Below are positions 35,133 to 43,807 of a stretch of 64,000 nt of DNA, piece by piece; position 1 is the stretch's first letter; every line of letters starts with the position of its first letter. The DNA is from Pseudomonas viridiflava (lineage in GTDB: Bacteria; Pseudomonadota; Gammaproteobacteria; Pseudomonadales; Pseudomonadaceae): positions 71,879-135,878 of the forward strand of contig NZ_RBTP01000066.1 in NCBI RefSeq assembly GCF_003702045.1, in the 5' to 3' direction. Under the pieces are notes generated by a model, which worked only from the letters and a program-made list of their open reading frames with translations, had not been told where the DNA came from and did no database searches. The position numbers and the translations under genes were made by a program.

Positions 35133-37127
35133 TCAAATGCCCCAGTGGGCCTTCAGCTCGGGGGCTTTGCGAACGGCACCCGGGATGGCCATCAACATGG
35201 GCAGGTTCAAGGTGAAGCAACTGCCCTGACCCGGCTCGGAGCGATGGCTCAATTCGCCACCCTGCAACTCGACCAGCTTGCGACAAATCGCCAGGCCAAT
35301 GCCCAGCCCGCCGTATTGACGAGTCATCGAGCCATCCACCTGAAAGAAATGCTGATACAGATTCACTTCATCCAGTTGGTTGAAACCGATACCCGAGTCC
35401 ATCACCTCCACCCGCAGACGCAAGCGCTCCAGGTCCTGCGGCAAACCGCTGACCCGAACCTTGATCGCGCCTTCGCGTGTGAACTTGATGGCGTTATCCA
35501 GCAGGCACTCGACACATTGATACAGCTTGCCCGCATCGCCGCGAACGGTGGGTGGCAGCTTTTCGTCGAGTTCGAACGTCAAGGTCAACAATTTAGACTG
35601 CGCCGAACCGTTAAAGCGCTCCTGCAACTGATTGAACAGGTCGTCAATGCTGAAGGCATCGCACTGGGCATACAACACGCCCGCCTGAAGCTCGGTGAGC
35701 GTCAGGATGCCATTGATCATGCTCATCATGTCCTGCGCAGAACTGGCAGCGGTCTGTTGATACATCTCCAGTTCGTCACCCAGGTTCATCGTTTGCATCA
35801 GTTCCAGCGATCCGATGACACCGTTCATGGGCGTGCGCAATTCGTGAGTGACCGTGGCCAGGAACTCGTCCTTTAGCCGGTTGCTGGTCGCCAACTGCTG
35901 ATTGAGGCGCTCCAGGTCCTTACCTGTGGCGAGCAGGGTCTGTTCCTGCTGACGTCGGGCATGGTTGATGCGGTCTGCGAGCGCCATCGACAGCAAGGCC
36001 ATTTCCAGGACCGTACCAATGTGGCAGGCGTACATCGTCATGAAGGTATTGGGTAATTTGCCTAGCAGCATCAGGCCGAATATCAGCCCGCCGACCATGA
36101 ACACGGACCAGGCGGTTACGAAGTGGCGCCCCACACGCTCGCCTTTCACGACGGCGATGATGCCCGCCAGATAGATGACAAGCGCACCCGCCACCACCAG
36201 ATAGGTCGCTGAACGCAGGGCGGGGCCGTAGCCCAGAAACAAGGCAATGCCCATGACGACGGCGGCAGCACTGACCATCGCCAGGAGCAGCTTGTCGAGC
36301 CAGGGTGCCAAGCGCCGGGTCACCAGAAAACTGCGGGAGAACTGGCAGGCGAACAGCGTTGCGGTCGCCATCAGGAACGGCGTCGAGGCGTTCGCCCACC
36401 AAGGGTTGTCAGGCCACAGGTACTCGATGGCAACCCCGTTGATGGACATCTGATACAGCCCGAATGACGCGACGTAGAGGATGTAATAGAGGTAGTCCGG
36501 GTCGCGCACGCTGACGAAAATAAACAGGTTGTAGACCAGCATGCCCAGCAGCACGCCGTATATCAGGCCGAATACGTAGATCCGCGCAGGCTGAGCTTCG
36601 ATGTAGGCGTGGGTCGACCAAAGATTGAGCGGCCCCTGAACCGATCCTTCACTTTTGAGGCGCAGGTAAACGGTGCGAGGCTGACCGGGGGGCATGTCGA
36701 GCTGAAAAAGGAAGTTGTTCTGTTTGAACTGGCGACTGGCGAACGGCAGCATGTCGCCGGTCTGCCAGATCAGCGTGGGGCGACCCACGGCATCCGGAGC
36801 ATAGAAATCGACATGGTCCATCGGCGGGTACGCCAGCTCCAGCAGCCAGTCCGTGTGCTGGTCAGTGGTACGCGGGCGATACAGCAGGTCGACTTTCAAC
36901 CAGAAGGCCGAATGCGAGTAACCCGCGTTGAAGGTCTTGGTCTGCAAGGGGCGAAATTCATGCTTGCCCGCCTCGGAGCTCACGCTTTCGATCGTCGCTT
37001 CGCCAGTCGGGTCTTCAAACACCTGAATTGCCCGCCCTAACGGCAGAAATTGGGTGTTCTCATCAAACTCGACGGCATGAGCGAGCAAGGGTAGCCAGAC
37101 AGCCAGCATGATCAGCAAATAGCGCAT
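35133..37127 (-). CDS. 7TMR-DISM sensor histidine kinase without receiver domain
   Basis: This 664-residue sensor has a signal peptide (RYLLIMLAVWLPLLAHAVE), a periplasmic 7TMR-DISM extracellular domain (about 20-165) and seven membrane helices (about 170-385). HisKA follows with FLATVTHELRTPMNGVIG (His about 427), then an HATPase domain with LLDNAIKFT, DSGIGFNQ and GLGIGLAICRKLVELQGG. It resembles the RetS/LadS group but ends shortly after the ATPase, so it has no receiver and must phosphorylate a separate regulator; none is adjacent. The frame extends to 37166; the ATG at 37127 follows a GGGG box and starts the signal peptide cleanly. Confidence 0.87.
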   Translation of the reverse strand: MRYLLIMLAVWLPLLAHAVEFDENTQFLPLGRAIQVFEDPTGEATIESVSSEAGKHEFRPLQTKTFNAGYSHSAFWLKVDLLYRPRTTDQHTDWLLELAYPPMDHVDFYAPDAVGRPTLIWQTGDMLPFASRQFKQNNFLFQLDMPPGQPRTVYLRLKSEGSVQGPLNLWSTHAYIEAQPARIYVFGLIYGVLLGMLVYNLFIFVSVRDPDYLYYILYVASFGLYQMSINGVAIEYLWPDNPWWANASTPFLMATATLFACQFSRSFLVTRRLAPWLDKLLLAMVSAAAVVMGIALFLGYGPALRSATYLVVAGALVIYLAGIIAVVKGERVGRHFVTAWSVFMVGGLIFGLMLLGKLPNTFMTMYACHIGTVLEMALLSMALADRINHARRQQEQTLLATGKDLERLNQQLATSNRLKDEFLATVTHELRTPMNGVIGSLELMQTMNLGDELEMYQQTAASSAQDMMSMINGILTLTELQAGVLYAQCDAFSIDDLFNQLQERFNGSAQSKLLTLTFELDEKLPPTVRGDAGKLYQCVECLLDNAIKFTREGAIKVRVSGLPQDLERLRLRVEVMDSGIGFNQLDEVNLYQHFFQVDGSMTRQYGGLGIGLAICRKLVELQGGELSHRSEPGQGSCFTLNLPMLMAIPGAVRKAPELKAHWGI

Positions 37128-37505
37128 TAAAGCCCCAAGGTCGGTCGTCGCGGCCATTCCATCCATTGATGGCGACGCCCTTCAAATGTCTATCCTTGAA
37201 ACAGGCTAATGAGTCAAAACAGGGGTAAAGGTGTGACCGTTATCCAACTGACCGCCTGCGGGCACCCCACAGCGGGCTTGGCCGTCAGCAGTCTCTCATA
37301 ACCATGAAGCATAGCCGTTAATGGCGCTCAGGCACTATCGCTTTAAAAAGCCAAGTGATGGCTCTATTTCGACTCTTGTGCGCCAAACATGAATTTTTCT
37401 CCTGCTGTTCTTGAAGAATCACAGCCCGATCGCTTGCTCACGGCGATAAGAAAAACCGGTATCGACAGGCGGAGCTGGAAAGGTTTAGTGATAAGCTCGC
37501 GCACC
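37128..37505. other. Divergent intergenic region before thiD
   Basis: About 380 bases separate the kinase gene (minus) and thiD (plus). No TPP riboswitch (no CTGAGA...ACCTGA pattern) or gene is seen. A short open frame leading into thiD from 37389 is treated as upstream sequence. Confidence 0.4.
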
Positions 37506-38303
37506 ATGAATATCTATAGCTCCCGCCCCGTTGTCCTCTGCCTCTCCGGCCACGACCCTAGTGGCGGCGCTGGCATGCAGGCCGATATTGAAGCCCTGCT
37601 CGCCCAAGGCTGCCACGCCGCTCCGGTCATTACTGCGCTGACTGTGCAAGACACCGTCAATGTCAGTGATTTTCGTGTGCTGGATCGAGACTGGGTAATG
37701 GCCCAGGCTCATGCAGTCCTCAACGATTCATGCGTCGCCGCCGTTAAGCTGGGGATGCTCGGCTCGCTGGAAATGGTCGCGACCGTTGTCGAACTGCTGC
37801 AAGCCAACCCTCATTTGCCGATGGTCTGCGATCCTGTGTTGCGGGCTGGCGGTGGAGGAAGGCTGGGCAAGGACGAAGTCGGTTACGCCATGCGCGAACA
37901 CCTGCTGCCGCTCTCGACCATCGCCACGCCCAATCTGCCGGAGGCTCGCATTCTCGCCGAGCTGCCCGAAGGTACGGCGGACGAATGCGCCGAAAAGCTG
38001 CTGCCCTACTGCCAGTACCTGCTGATTACCGGCGGGCATGGCGATGAGCAGCAGATTCACAACCGTCTTTACGTTCGTGGCGGCGATACCCACACGTTCA
38101 TCTGCGAGCGCCTGCCCGGCAGCTACCACGGTTCCGGCTGCACATTGGCCAGCGCCCTGGCGGGAAGACTGGCGCAAGGCGAGGAAACGGTCAGCGCGGT
38201 GAAGTCTGCCCTCGATTACACGTGGAGAACGCTGCGTGACGCCGAGCAACTGGGCAAAGGGCAATTCGTGCCCCGCCGTCTGCCGCTGGATTTCTGCTCG
38301 TAA
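37506..38303 (+). CDS. thiD: Hydroxymethylpyrimidine/phosphomethylpyrimidine kinase
   Basis: This 265-residue ribokinase-fold enzyme phosphorylates HMP and HMP-phosphate in thiamine synthesis. Signatures are LCLSGHDPSGGAGMQADIEA at the start, VCDPVLRAGGGGRLG and the anion-hole/catalytic GSYHGSGCTLASALAGRLAQ near the C terminus. The start at 37506 (MNIYSSRPVV) matches family length; the open frame upstream is not conserved in style. thiE follows after 23 bases, so it is a two-gene thiamine unit. Confidence 0.92.
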   Translation: MNIYSSRPVVLCLSGHDPSGGAGMQADIEALLAQGCHAAPVITALTVQDTVNVSDFRVLDRDWVMAQAHAVLNDSCVAAVKLGMLGSLEMVATVVELLQANPHLPMVCDPVLRAGGGGRLGKDEVGYAMREHLLPLSTIATPNLPEARILAELPEGTADECAEKLLPYCQYLLITGGHGDEQQIHNRLYVRGGDTHTFICERLPGSYHGSGCTLASALAGRLAQGEETVSAVKSALDYTWRTLRDAEQLGKGQFVPRRLPLDFCS

Positions 38304-38326
38304 CACATCGCCATGAGGGTCGATTC

Positions 38327-38956
38327 ATGAAACTACGTGGCCTGTATGCCATTACCGACAGCCAGCTGTTGTCTGGCAGATTCCTGGCTTACGTCGAAGC
38401 CGCCCTTGATGGCGGCGTGACCCTGCTGCAATACCGGGACAAGACTGAAGACGAATCGCGCCGCCTGCGCGAAGCGACCGAGCTGCTGAAGTTGTGCGAG
38501 CGTTACAAGACCCGACTGATCATCAATGATGACGCGGAGCTGGCGGCTCGCCTGGGTGTCGGCGTACACCTGGGGCAGGCCGACGGTTCACTGCCCGACG
38601 CGCGTGCGTTGCTGGGGCACAAGGCAATTGTCGGCGCGACCTGTCATGGCAAGCTTGAACTGGCCGCACGCGCCAAGGCGGACGGGGCGACGTACGTGGC
38701 ATTCGGTCGCTTCTTCAATTCGCAGACCAAACCGAACGCGCCTGCCGTGCCATTGGACCTGATCGCTCAGGTTCGGGCCAACGTGCATCTGCCTATCGCG
38801 GTGATCGGCGGCATCACCCTGGAAAATGCCCCGCAACTGGTGGAGCACGGTGCCGACCTGCTGGCCGTCGTACACGGCCTGTTTGGCGCCGAAACCGCCC
38901 AGGAAGTCACCCGCCGGGCCAAGGCCTTCAACACCCTGCTGGCAAACGGGCGCTAA
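38327..38956 (+). CDS. thiE: Thiamine-phosphate synthase
   Basis: This 209-residue TIM-barrel enzyme joins HMP-pyrophosphate to thiazole phosphate. Motifs include GVTLLQYRDKTEDE, LIINDDAELAARLGVGVHLG and PIAVIGGITLENAP. It is co-transcribed with thiD and would act in the next step of the pathway. The next genes converge from the minus strand. Confidence 0.93.
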   Translation: MKLRGLYAITDSQLLSGRFLAYVEAALDGGVTLLQYRDKTEDESRRLREATELLKLCERYKTRLIINDDAELAARLGVGVHLGQADGSLPDARALLGHKAIVGATCHGKLELAARAKADGATYVAFGRFFNSQTKPNAPAVPLDLIAQVRANVHLPIAVIGGITLENAPQLVEHGADLLAVVHGLFGAETAQEVTRRAKAFNTLLANGR

Positions 38957-39014
38957 GCATAAGCATGCAGCCCGTAACGCTCTGCGTCACACACCGGCGT
39001 GAGCGCGATCAGGG

Positions 39015-39536
39015 CTAAACCTTCTCCACCAGTTTGAACTCGAAATCCGGCATGCCGGTTGCGTTTTCCAGCGCCAGCAATGCGCGTTTACGCTCGACGC
39101 CCCCGGCATAGCCTGTCAGGTCGCCGCCTGCGCCAATCACGCGATGGCACGGCACGATGATGGAAATCGGATTCTTGCCGTTGGCCGTTCCTACCGCTCG
39201 GGAATGACCTGGGCTCAAGCCCATTTTTTTCGCCATCGCACCGTAGGAAATCATCTCACCGTAGGGAATGCGCGCCAGCTCAGCCCAGACCTGCTCCTGA
39301 AACGGTGTACCACGCATGCGCAGCGGCACATCGAAAAACCGGCGCTCGCCGCGAAAGAACTCAGTCAGTTGTTCCTGCGCCAGTCGCACGACCCGTGGCA
39401 CATGCTGATCGTCCGGCATCATCACCAGACCGGGATAATGTTTCTGGCCGATGAAGTACACGCCCGTCAGCGCGTCGTCCTCGGTACGCAGTGCGATGTC
39501 GCCCAAGGGGCTTGTCAGCAGGTAGCCGGGAATCAT
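39015..39536 (-). CDS. ogt: Methylated-DNA--protein-cysteine methyltransferase
   Basis: This 173-residue suicide enzyme transfers alkyl groups from O6-alkylguanine to its own Cys, in SIIVPCHRVIGAGGDLTGYA (PCHRV). The RxxxxxA-type DNA-binding helix YGAMAKKMGLSPGHSRAVG precedes it. Its ATG overlaps the stop of the Ada-AlkA gene by four bases (ATGA), so the two alkylation-repair products are coupled. Confidence 0.92.
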   Translation of the reverse strand: MIPGYLLTSPLGDIALRTEDDALTGVYFIGQKHYPGLVMMPDDQHVPRVVRLAQEQLTEFFRGERRFFDVPLRMRGTPFQEQVWAELARIPYGEMISYGAMAKKMGLSPGHSRAVGTANGKNPISIIVPCHRVIGAGGDLTGYAGGVERKRALLALENATGMPDFEFKLVEKV

Positions 39537-40978
39537 GATGACGTCTCCTCACGTTGATGCCAGACATGCACAGTCGCGTACGCTCGCCACGGTGCCCACC
39601 GGCTTGCATGCGCGTTGAGCTGCGCAGCCGTCGTGCAACCCAGTCGTTTTTTAAGCACCGCGTCCCCCTCGGGGAATGCATTGGGCCAGCCCAAGGCGCG
39701 CATGGCAATGTATTGAACGGTCCACTCGCCGATGCCGCGAATGTGCCGCAACGCCGCCAGCGTTTCCTCAAGCGGCACCAGCGGCTCAAGCAGAATGCGC
39801 CCCGCCGCCACTTCTTTAGCAACCGTAATGATCGCCTCGGCCCGAATACGGATCAGGCCGGTGGCGATCAGGTCTTCATGATGCAGCGTGGCAATGACCT
39901 GTGCAGTCGGGAACGCAGGGTGCAGGCCGAACGGCGCGTCGCTCACCGGCTCGCCGAATCGTTCGGCAATACGGCTCAGAATCGCTCGGGCATTGGGCAC
40001 CGATATCTGCTGCCCGACGACCGCCCGCACGGCGATTTCGAAGCCATCGAACGCTCCCGGCACACGCATGCCGCGCAGATCGCCAATCAGCGGCCCGAGA
40101 TGCTCATCCACTAGATCAGGGCGGCACCCCGTGTCAAACACCCGCCGTAAACGCCCAAGCACCACCGCCACCGCCGACTGCAACGAGGCAGACATGGTCA
40201 CCACCAGCGCATGCCGTTGGGGTGCGTCGGTGACAGTGATCCAGCCGCAGACCCTGCGCCCCGCATGCTCGACCTCGATGACCCGCGCATACACTTCACC
40301 CTCCACATGCTCGACGCCTGCAATACGGCGATGCGCGAGAAAAGCCAGCACACCGGCCCATGAAAACGGGGGCCGATAGGACAGCTCAAAGCGCAGTTCG
40401 GCATCATCGGCTCTGTACACCGACTTCCTCAGCCGCGTCGGATTCAGGCCATAGCGCGCCTGAAATACATCGTTGAATCGCCGCACGCTGCCAAACCCTG
40501 CGGCCAGCGCCACCTCGGTCATAGATATTCCGGTATCGGTCAACAGGCGCTTGGCGACCAACAAACGCTGCGTCTGGGCGAACTCGATCATCGAGACGCC
40601 GAACTCGGTTTCGAAAATCCGCCGCAAGTGCCGCGCCGTGACGCCCACTCGCTTCGCCAGCGCATCCAGTGTCCGGCCACTCAGAAATCCCTCTTCGATC
40701 AGCCGGGCGGCGGCCTGCGCCAATCGGCTCGACATGTCCAACAGACTTTGTCCGGGCGCCAGTTCCGGGCGGCAACGCAAGCATGGGCGAAACCCGGCCT
40801 GCTCGGCAGACGCCGCCGTCTTGTAAAAGCTGCAATTTTTGGCCTGTGGCGCACGCACCGGGCACATGGGCCGACAGTAAATGCCGGTGGATGACACGCC
40901 CATGAAAAACCAACCGTCAAACCGGCGGTCCCTGGCGATAAACGCGGCGTAGCAGATGGCGGGGTCGAGAATGTTCAT
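39533..40978 (-). CDS. Ada-type regulator fused to AlkA 3-methyladenine glycosylase
   Basis: This 481-residue fusion has an Ada N-terminal zinc/methyl-acceptor domain with Cys35, Cys39, Cys66 and Cys69 (IYCRPMCP, PCLRCRPE). An AraC-type HTH follows (DALAKRVGVTARHLRRIFE and MTEVALAAGFGSVRRFNDVF), then an AlkA N-terminal region and an HhH-GPD glycosylase (HIRGIGEWTVQYIAMRALG, then NAFPEGDAVLKKRL with the catalytic Asp). It would sense methyl phosphotriesters and excise alkylated bases. The ATG at 40978 gives the conserved Ada start; the frame runs to 41053. It overlaps ogt downstream and is divergent from hemL. Confidence 0.9.
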   Translation of the reverse strand: MNILDPAICYAAFIARDRRFDGWFFMGVSSTGIYCRPMCPVRAPQAKNCSFYKTAASAEQAGFRPCLRCRPELAPGQSLLDMSSRLAQAAARLIEEGFLSGRTLDALAKRVGVTARHLRRIFETEFGVSMIEFAQTQRLLVAKRLLTDTGISMTEVALAAGFGSVRRFNDVFQARYGLNPTRLRKSVYRADDAELRFELSYRPPFSWAGVLAFLAHRRIAGVEHVEGEVYARVIEVEHAGRRVCGWITVTDAPQRHALVVTMSASLQSAVAVVLGRLRRVFDTGCRPDLVDEHLGPLIGDLRGMRVPGAFDGFEIAVRAVVGQQISVPNARAILSRIAERFGEPVSDAPFGLHPAFPTAQVIATLHHEDLIATGLIRIRAEAIITVAKEVAAGRILLEPLVPLEETLAALRHIRGIGEWTVQYIAMRALGWPNAFPEGDAVLKKRLGCTTAAQLNAHASRWAPWRAYATVHVWHQREETSS

Positions 40979-41057
40979 GGAGCAGACTCTATTCCAGCCT
41001 TCAGCAAAAGTCTGGCTGAATTCGGACATGTGCATCCGGCAGGCAGCCATCATTTGT

Positions 41058-41063
41058 TATAGT
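41058..41063 (+). promoter_or_regulatory. Putative -10 element of hemL
   Basis: TATAGT lies 113 bases before the hemL ATG in the gap to the divergent Ada-AlkA gene. No good -35 accompanies it. Confidence 0.3.
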
Positions 41064-41175
41064 GCCGACTCCTGCGCTCTACTTGGCTCACGCCACCCTA
41101 ATAAAGCAGTCACTGCTCGCCTCGGCTGACCCCAGCGTAGACCCGACTTCCTCGTTTCAAAGCAGAGACCCGATC

Positions 41176-42459
41176 ATGTCCCGTTCCGAAACACTGTTCG
41201 CCAATGCCCAAAAACATATCCCCGGTGGCGTGAATTCGCCGGTTCGCGCGTTCAAGAGCGTGGGCGGCACGCCGCTGTTCTTCAAGCACGCGGCGGGCGC
41301 CTACGTGACTGACGAAGACGACAAACGCTACGTTGACTACGTCGGCTCGTGGGGCCCGATGATTCTGGGCCACAGCCACCCGGAGGTGCTCGACGCCGTG
41401 CGCAACCAACTGGAGCACGGTCTGTCATACGGTGCGCCGACCGCGATGGAAACCGAGATGGCCGATCTGGTCTGCTCGCTGGTGCCATCGATGGAAATGG
41501 TGCGCATGGTCAGCTCCGGCACCGAAGCCACCATGAGCGCCATCCGCCTGGCCCGTGGCTACACTGGCCGCGACAGCATCATCAAATTCGAAGGCTGCTA
41601 CCACGGTCACTCCGACAGCCTGCTGGTCAAGGCCGGTTCCGGCGCGCTGACCCTGGGTGTTCCAAGCTCGCCCGGCGTACCCGCAGCCTTCGCCAAACAC
41701 ACCCTGACCGTGCCGTTCAACGACCTGGAAGCGGTGCGAGACATGCTGGCGCAAGTGGGCCAGGAAGTCGCCTGCATCATCGTCGAGCCTGTGGCTGGCA
41801 ACATGAACTGCGTGCCGCCTGCGCCGGGCTATCTGCAAGGCTTGCGCGACCTCTGCGACGAGCACGGCGTGGTGCTGATTTTCGATGAAGTCATGACCGG
41901 TTTCCGCGTGGCCCTCGGCGGCGCTCAGGCTCACTACGGCGTGACGCCGGACCTGAGCACGTTCGGCAAGATCATCGGTGGCGGCATGCCGGTTGGCTGC
42001 TTCGGCGGTAAACGCGAAATCATGTCGCACATCGCCCCGCTGGGCCCGGTGTATCAAGCGGGCACGCTGTCCGGCAATCCGTTGGCAATGGCCGCCGGTC
42101 TGACCACGCTGCGCCTGATCAGCCGTCCCGGCTTCCATGATGAGCTGAGCGATTACACACGTCGCCTGCTCGAAGGCCTGCAACAACGTGCCGACGCCGC
42201 AGGCATTGCGTTCGTGACCACCCAGGCGGGCGGCATGTTTGGTCTGTACTTCAGCGACGCCAAGGAAATCGTCACCTTCCAGGATGTGATGACCAGCGAC
42301 GCCGACCGCTTCAAGCGCTTCTTCCACCTGATGCTTGAAGGCGGCGTTTACCTGGCGCCCAGCGCGTTCGAAGCCGGTTTCACCTCCATCGCGCACGGCG
42401 ATGCCGAGTTGCAACTGACCCTGGACGCTGCCGAAAAAGCTTTCGCTGCGCTTAAATAA
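41176..42459 (+). CDS. hemL: Glutamate-1-semialdehyde 2,1-aminomutase
   Basis: This 427-residue PLP enzyme makes 5-aminolevulinate from glutamate-1-semialdehyde, the first committed tetrapyrrole intermediate. Motifs: PGGVNSPVRAFKSVGGTPLF at the start, LIFDEVMTGFRV, and TFGKIIGGGMPVGCFGG with the PLP-binding Lys. The ATG at 41176 matches the family start; the frame extends upstream to 41062. It ends before a 16-bp inverted repeat at 42470. Confidence 0.95.
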   Translation: MSRSETLFANAQKHIPGGVNSPVRAFKSVGGTPLFFKHAAGAYVTDEDDKRYVDYVGSWGPMILGHSHPEVLDAVRNQLEHGLSYGAPTAMETEMADLVCSLVPSMEMVRMVSSGTEATMSAIRLARGYTGRDSIIKFEGCYHGHSDSLLVKAGSGALTLGVPSSPGVPAAFAKHTLTVPFNDLEAVRDMLAQVGQEVACIIVEPVAGNMNCVPPAPGYLQGLRDLCDEHGVVLIFDEVMTGFRVALGGAQAHYGVTPDLSTFGKIIGGGMPVGCFGGKREIMSHIAPLGPVYQAGTLSGNPLAMAAGLTTLRLISRPGFHDELSDYTRRLLEGLQQRADAAGIAFVTTQAGGMFGLYFSDAKEIVTFQDVMTSDADRFKRFFHLMLEGGVYLAPSAFEAGFTSIAHGDAELQLTLDAAEKAFAALK

Positions 42460-42469
42460 CACGCCCCGG

Positions 42470-42507
42470 ATCGTACGTGCAGGCGGAGTTTCGCCTGCAC
42501 GTACGAT
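42470..42507. terminator. Long inverted repeat after hemL
   Basis: ATCGTACGTGCAGGCG and CGCCTGCACGTACGAT form a perfect 16-bp stem around GAGTTT, ten bases after the hemL stop. There is no T-run, so it may stabilise the mRNA 3' end rather than act as a classic terminator. Confidence 0.6.
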
Positions 42508-42672
42508 ATCGATGAATGAAACTGAACGTTGTTGCAGCAATTAGCTTCTACACTGCAAGGCGATCAACCTGACCCGTTGATACGCACATGGGAAGCGACT
42601 GTCTGGCTTGAGGGTCTTTACCTGGTAAACAGGGGCCTTTTAAGGCCATGCAGCAGAAAATCCGTAAAGACT

Positions 42673-42702
42673 TTGTAAGGTTGGCTCTGCTTATTTCATA
42701 AT
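42673..42702 (+). promoter_or_regulatory. Putative sigma-70 promoter of the Sel1 gene
   Basis: TTGTAA (42673-42678) and CATAAT (42697-42702) are 18 bases apart, 65 bases before the start codon at 42767. Confidence 0.4.
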
Positions 42703-42766
42703 GCGCAGCCAGCACGTTTAGCTGGTCGGGTACGCCCGCACCTTTTTCAGAGGTAAGTCGACTTCC

Positions 42767-43315
42767 ATGAACCGCACCGGCCGCACCCTTGCATTGGGCT
42801 GCCTGTTGCTTGTCTACCCTCTGCTGGCTACTGCCGGCAGCAACTCGTTGTTAATCCCAGCGGTGGGTCGCTGCACCCTCAATACTCAGCCAGAGAACCT
42901 GCCCGCTGCGCTTTCCGCCTGCCAGCAGGCTGCTCAGTCAGGGGATGCGCAGGCGCAATACGAGTTGGGTGAGTTCTACTACGAAGGCAAGAATGCGCCT
43001 CGCGATCTGCCACAGGCCCTCAGCTATTTCGAGCAGGCTTCGTTGCAGGGTCACGCCCAGGCGCAATATCAGTTGGGCCTGATGTTCAGTCGTGGCGAAG
43101 GTGTGCAGGCTAATAACATTCAGGCCTATATCGTGCTGAAGATGGCAGCGGTCAACGGTTCGGAAGAAGCGCTGGACGCGGCGGACGAAGTGTCTGCCAA
43201 CATGAAGCGCGACGAACTGGAAGTGGCCACTCAGGTGCTGGGCCAGATTTTCCGCAAATACCTCATGGAACTGCAAACGGCCGAAGGTCGCAGCCCGTTC
43301 TCTCCATTGCCCTGA
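42767..43315 (+). CDS. Secreted Sel1-repeat (TPR-like) protein
   Basis: This 182-residue protein has a signal peptide (LALGCLLLVYPLLATAGS) followed by two clear Sel1 repeats: AQAQYELGEFYYEGKNAPRD then LPQALSYFEQASLQGHAQAQ YQLGLMFSRGEGVQ (in consecutive 36-residue units). A third partial repeat follows (AYIVLKMAAVNG). Such proteins scaffold periplasmic complexes. The C terminus has no recognised domain. The DUF1820 gene converges just downstream. Confidence 0.82.
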   Translation: MNRTGRTLALGCLLLVYPLLATAGSNSLLIPAVGRCTLNTQPENLPAALSACQQAAQSGDAQAQYELGEFYYEGKNAPRDLPQALSYFEQASLQGHAQAQYQLGLMFSRGEGVQANNIQAYIVLKMAAVNGSEEALDAADEVSANMKRDELEVATQVLGQIFRKYLMELQTAEGRSPFSPLP

Positions 43316-43352
43316 TCGATTCGTTTCAGGGCAACCGTCTTGATTTTCGCGC

Positions 43353-43679
43353 TTACTTTTCCGGCATCGGCATGGGAAACGGCATCACGTTGCTGCTGCC
43401 ACGTGCTTCGCTGATCTTCGGTGTGCCCATGCGCTCGACTTCATCGATACGCACGATCGAATGCATCGGCACGAAACTGCGCACCACGCCTTCGAACTGG
43501 GCCTTGAGCTTTTCTTCGCTCGTGTCTACCACGACGGTCGTGCGCTCGCCGAAGACGAATTCTTCCACTTCCAGAAAACCCCACAGATCGCTCTGATAGA
43601 TCTGTTTGGCGTACATCTCGAACACCTGGCCCTGGTTGAGGAAAATCACCTTGTAGATTGGAGCTTCGCGTTTGGTCAT
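43353..43679 (-). CDS. DUF1820 family protein
   Basis: This 108-residue protein starts MTKREAPIYKVIFLNQGQVF and has MYAKQIYQSDLWGFLEVEEF, RSFVPMHSIVRIDEVERMG and a Pro/Met-rich tail, as in DUF1820 proteins conserved in pseudomonads. The function is unknown. The start at 43679 is family-like; the frame runs to 43721. It is transcribed from the region shared with the miaB promoter, divergently. Confidence 0.85.
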   Translation of the reverse strand: MTKREAPIYKVIFLNQGQVFEMYAKQIYQSDLWGFLEVEEFVFGERTTVVVDTSEEKLKAQFEGVVRSFVPMHSIVRIDEVERMGTPKISEARGSSNVMPFPMPMPEK

Positions 43680-43769
43680 GGTTGGCGGATAACGATTCGG
43701 GGATGAAAAAGGGGCACGCACTATAGCATGCCCATCGGATCGCCCCTAGGAACCCAAGCACTTCACCCC

Positions 43770-43775
43770 TATAAT
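43770..43775 (+). promoter_or_regulatory. Putative -10 element of miaB
   Basis: A perfect TATAAT lies 33 bases before the miaB ATG. No convincing -35 sits upstream. Confidence 0.45.
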
Positions 43776-43807
43776 GCGCGGTTCTTTGAACCAGCTGATG
43801 ATCACGA

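Larger units (their letters stand above)
42460..42766. other. Intergenic region between hemL and the Sel1 gene
   Basis: About 300 bases contain a long perfect inverted repeat (42470-42507), a GGCCTTTTAAGGCC palindrome (42634-42647) and a likely promoter at 42673-42702. No gene is seen. Confidence 0.5.

Noticed and set aside
37128..37505. TPP riboswitch before thiD
   Set aside because: The thi-box consensus (CTGAGA ... ACCTGA with GGGAA) is not present in this leader.
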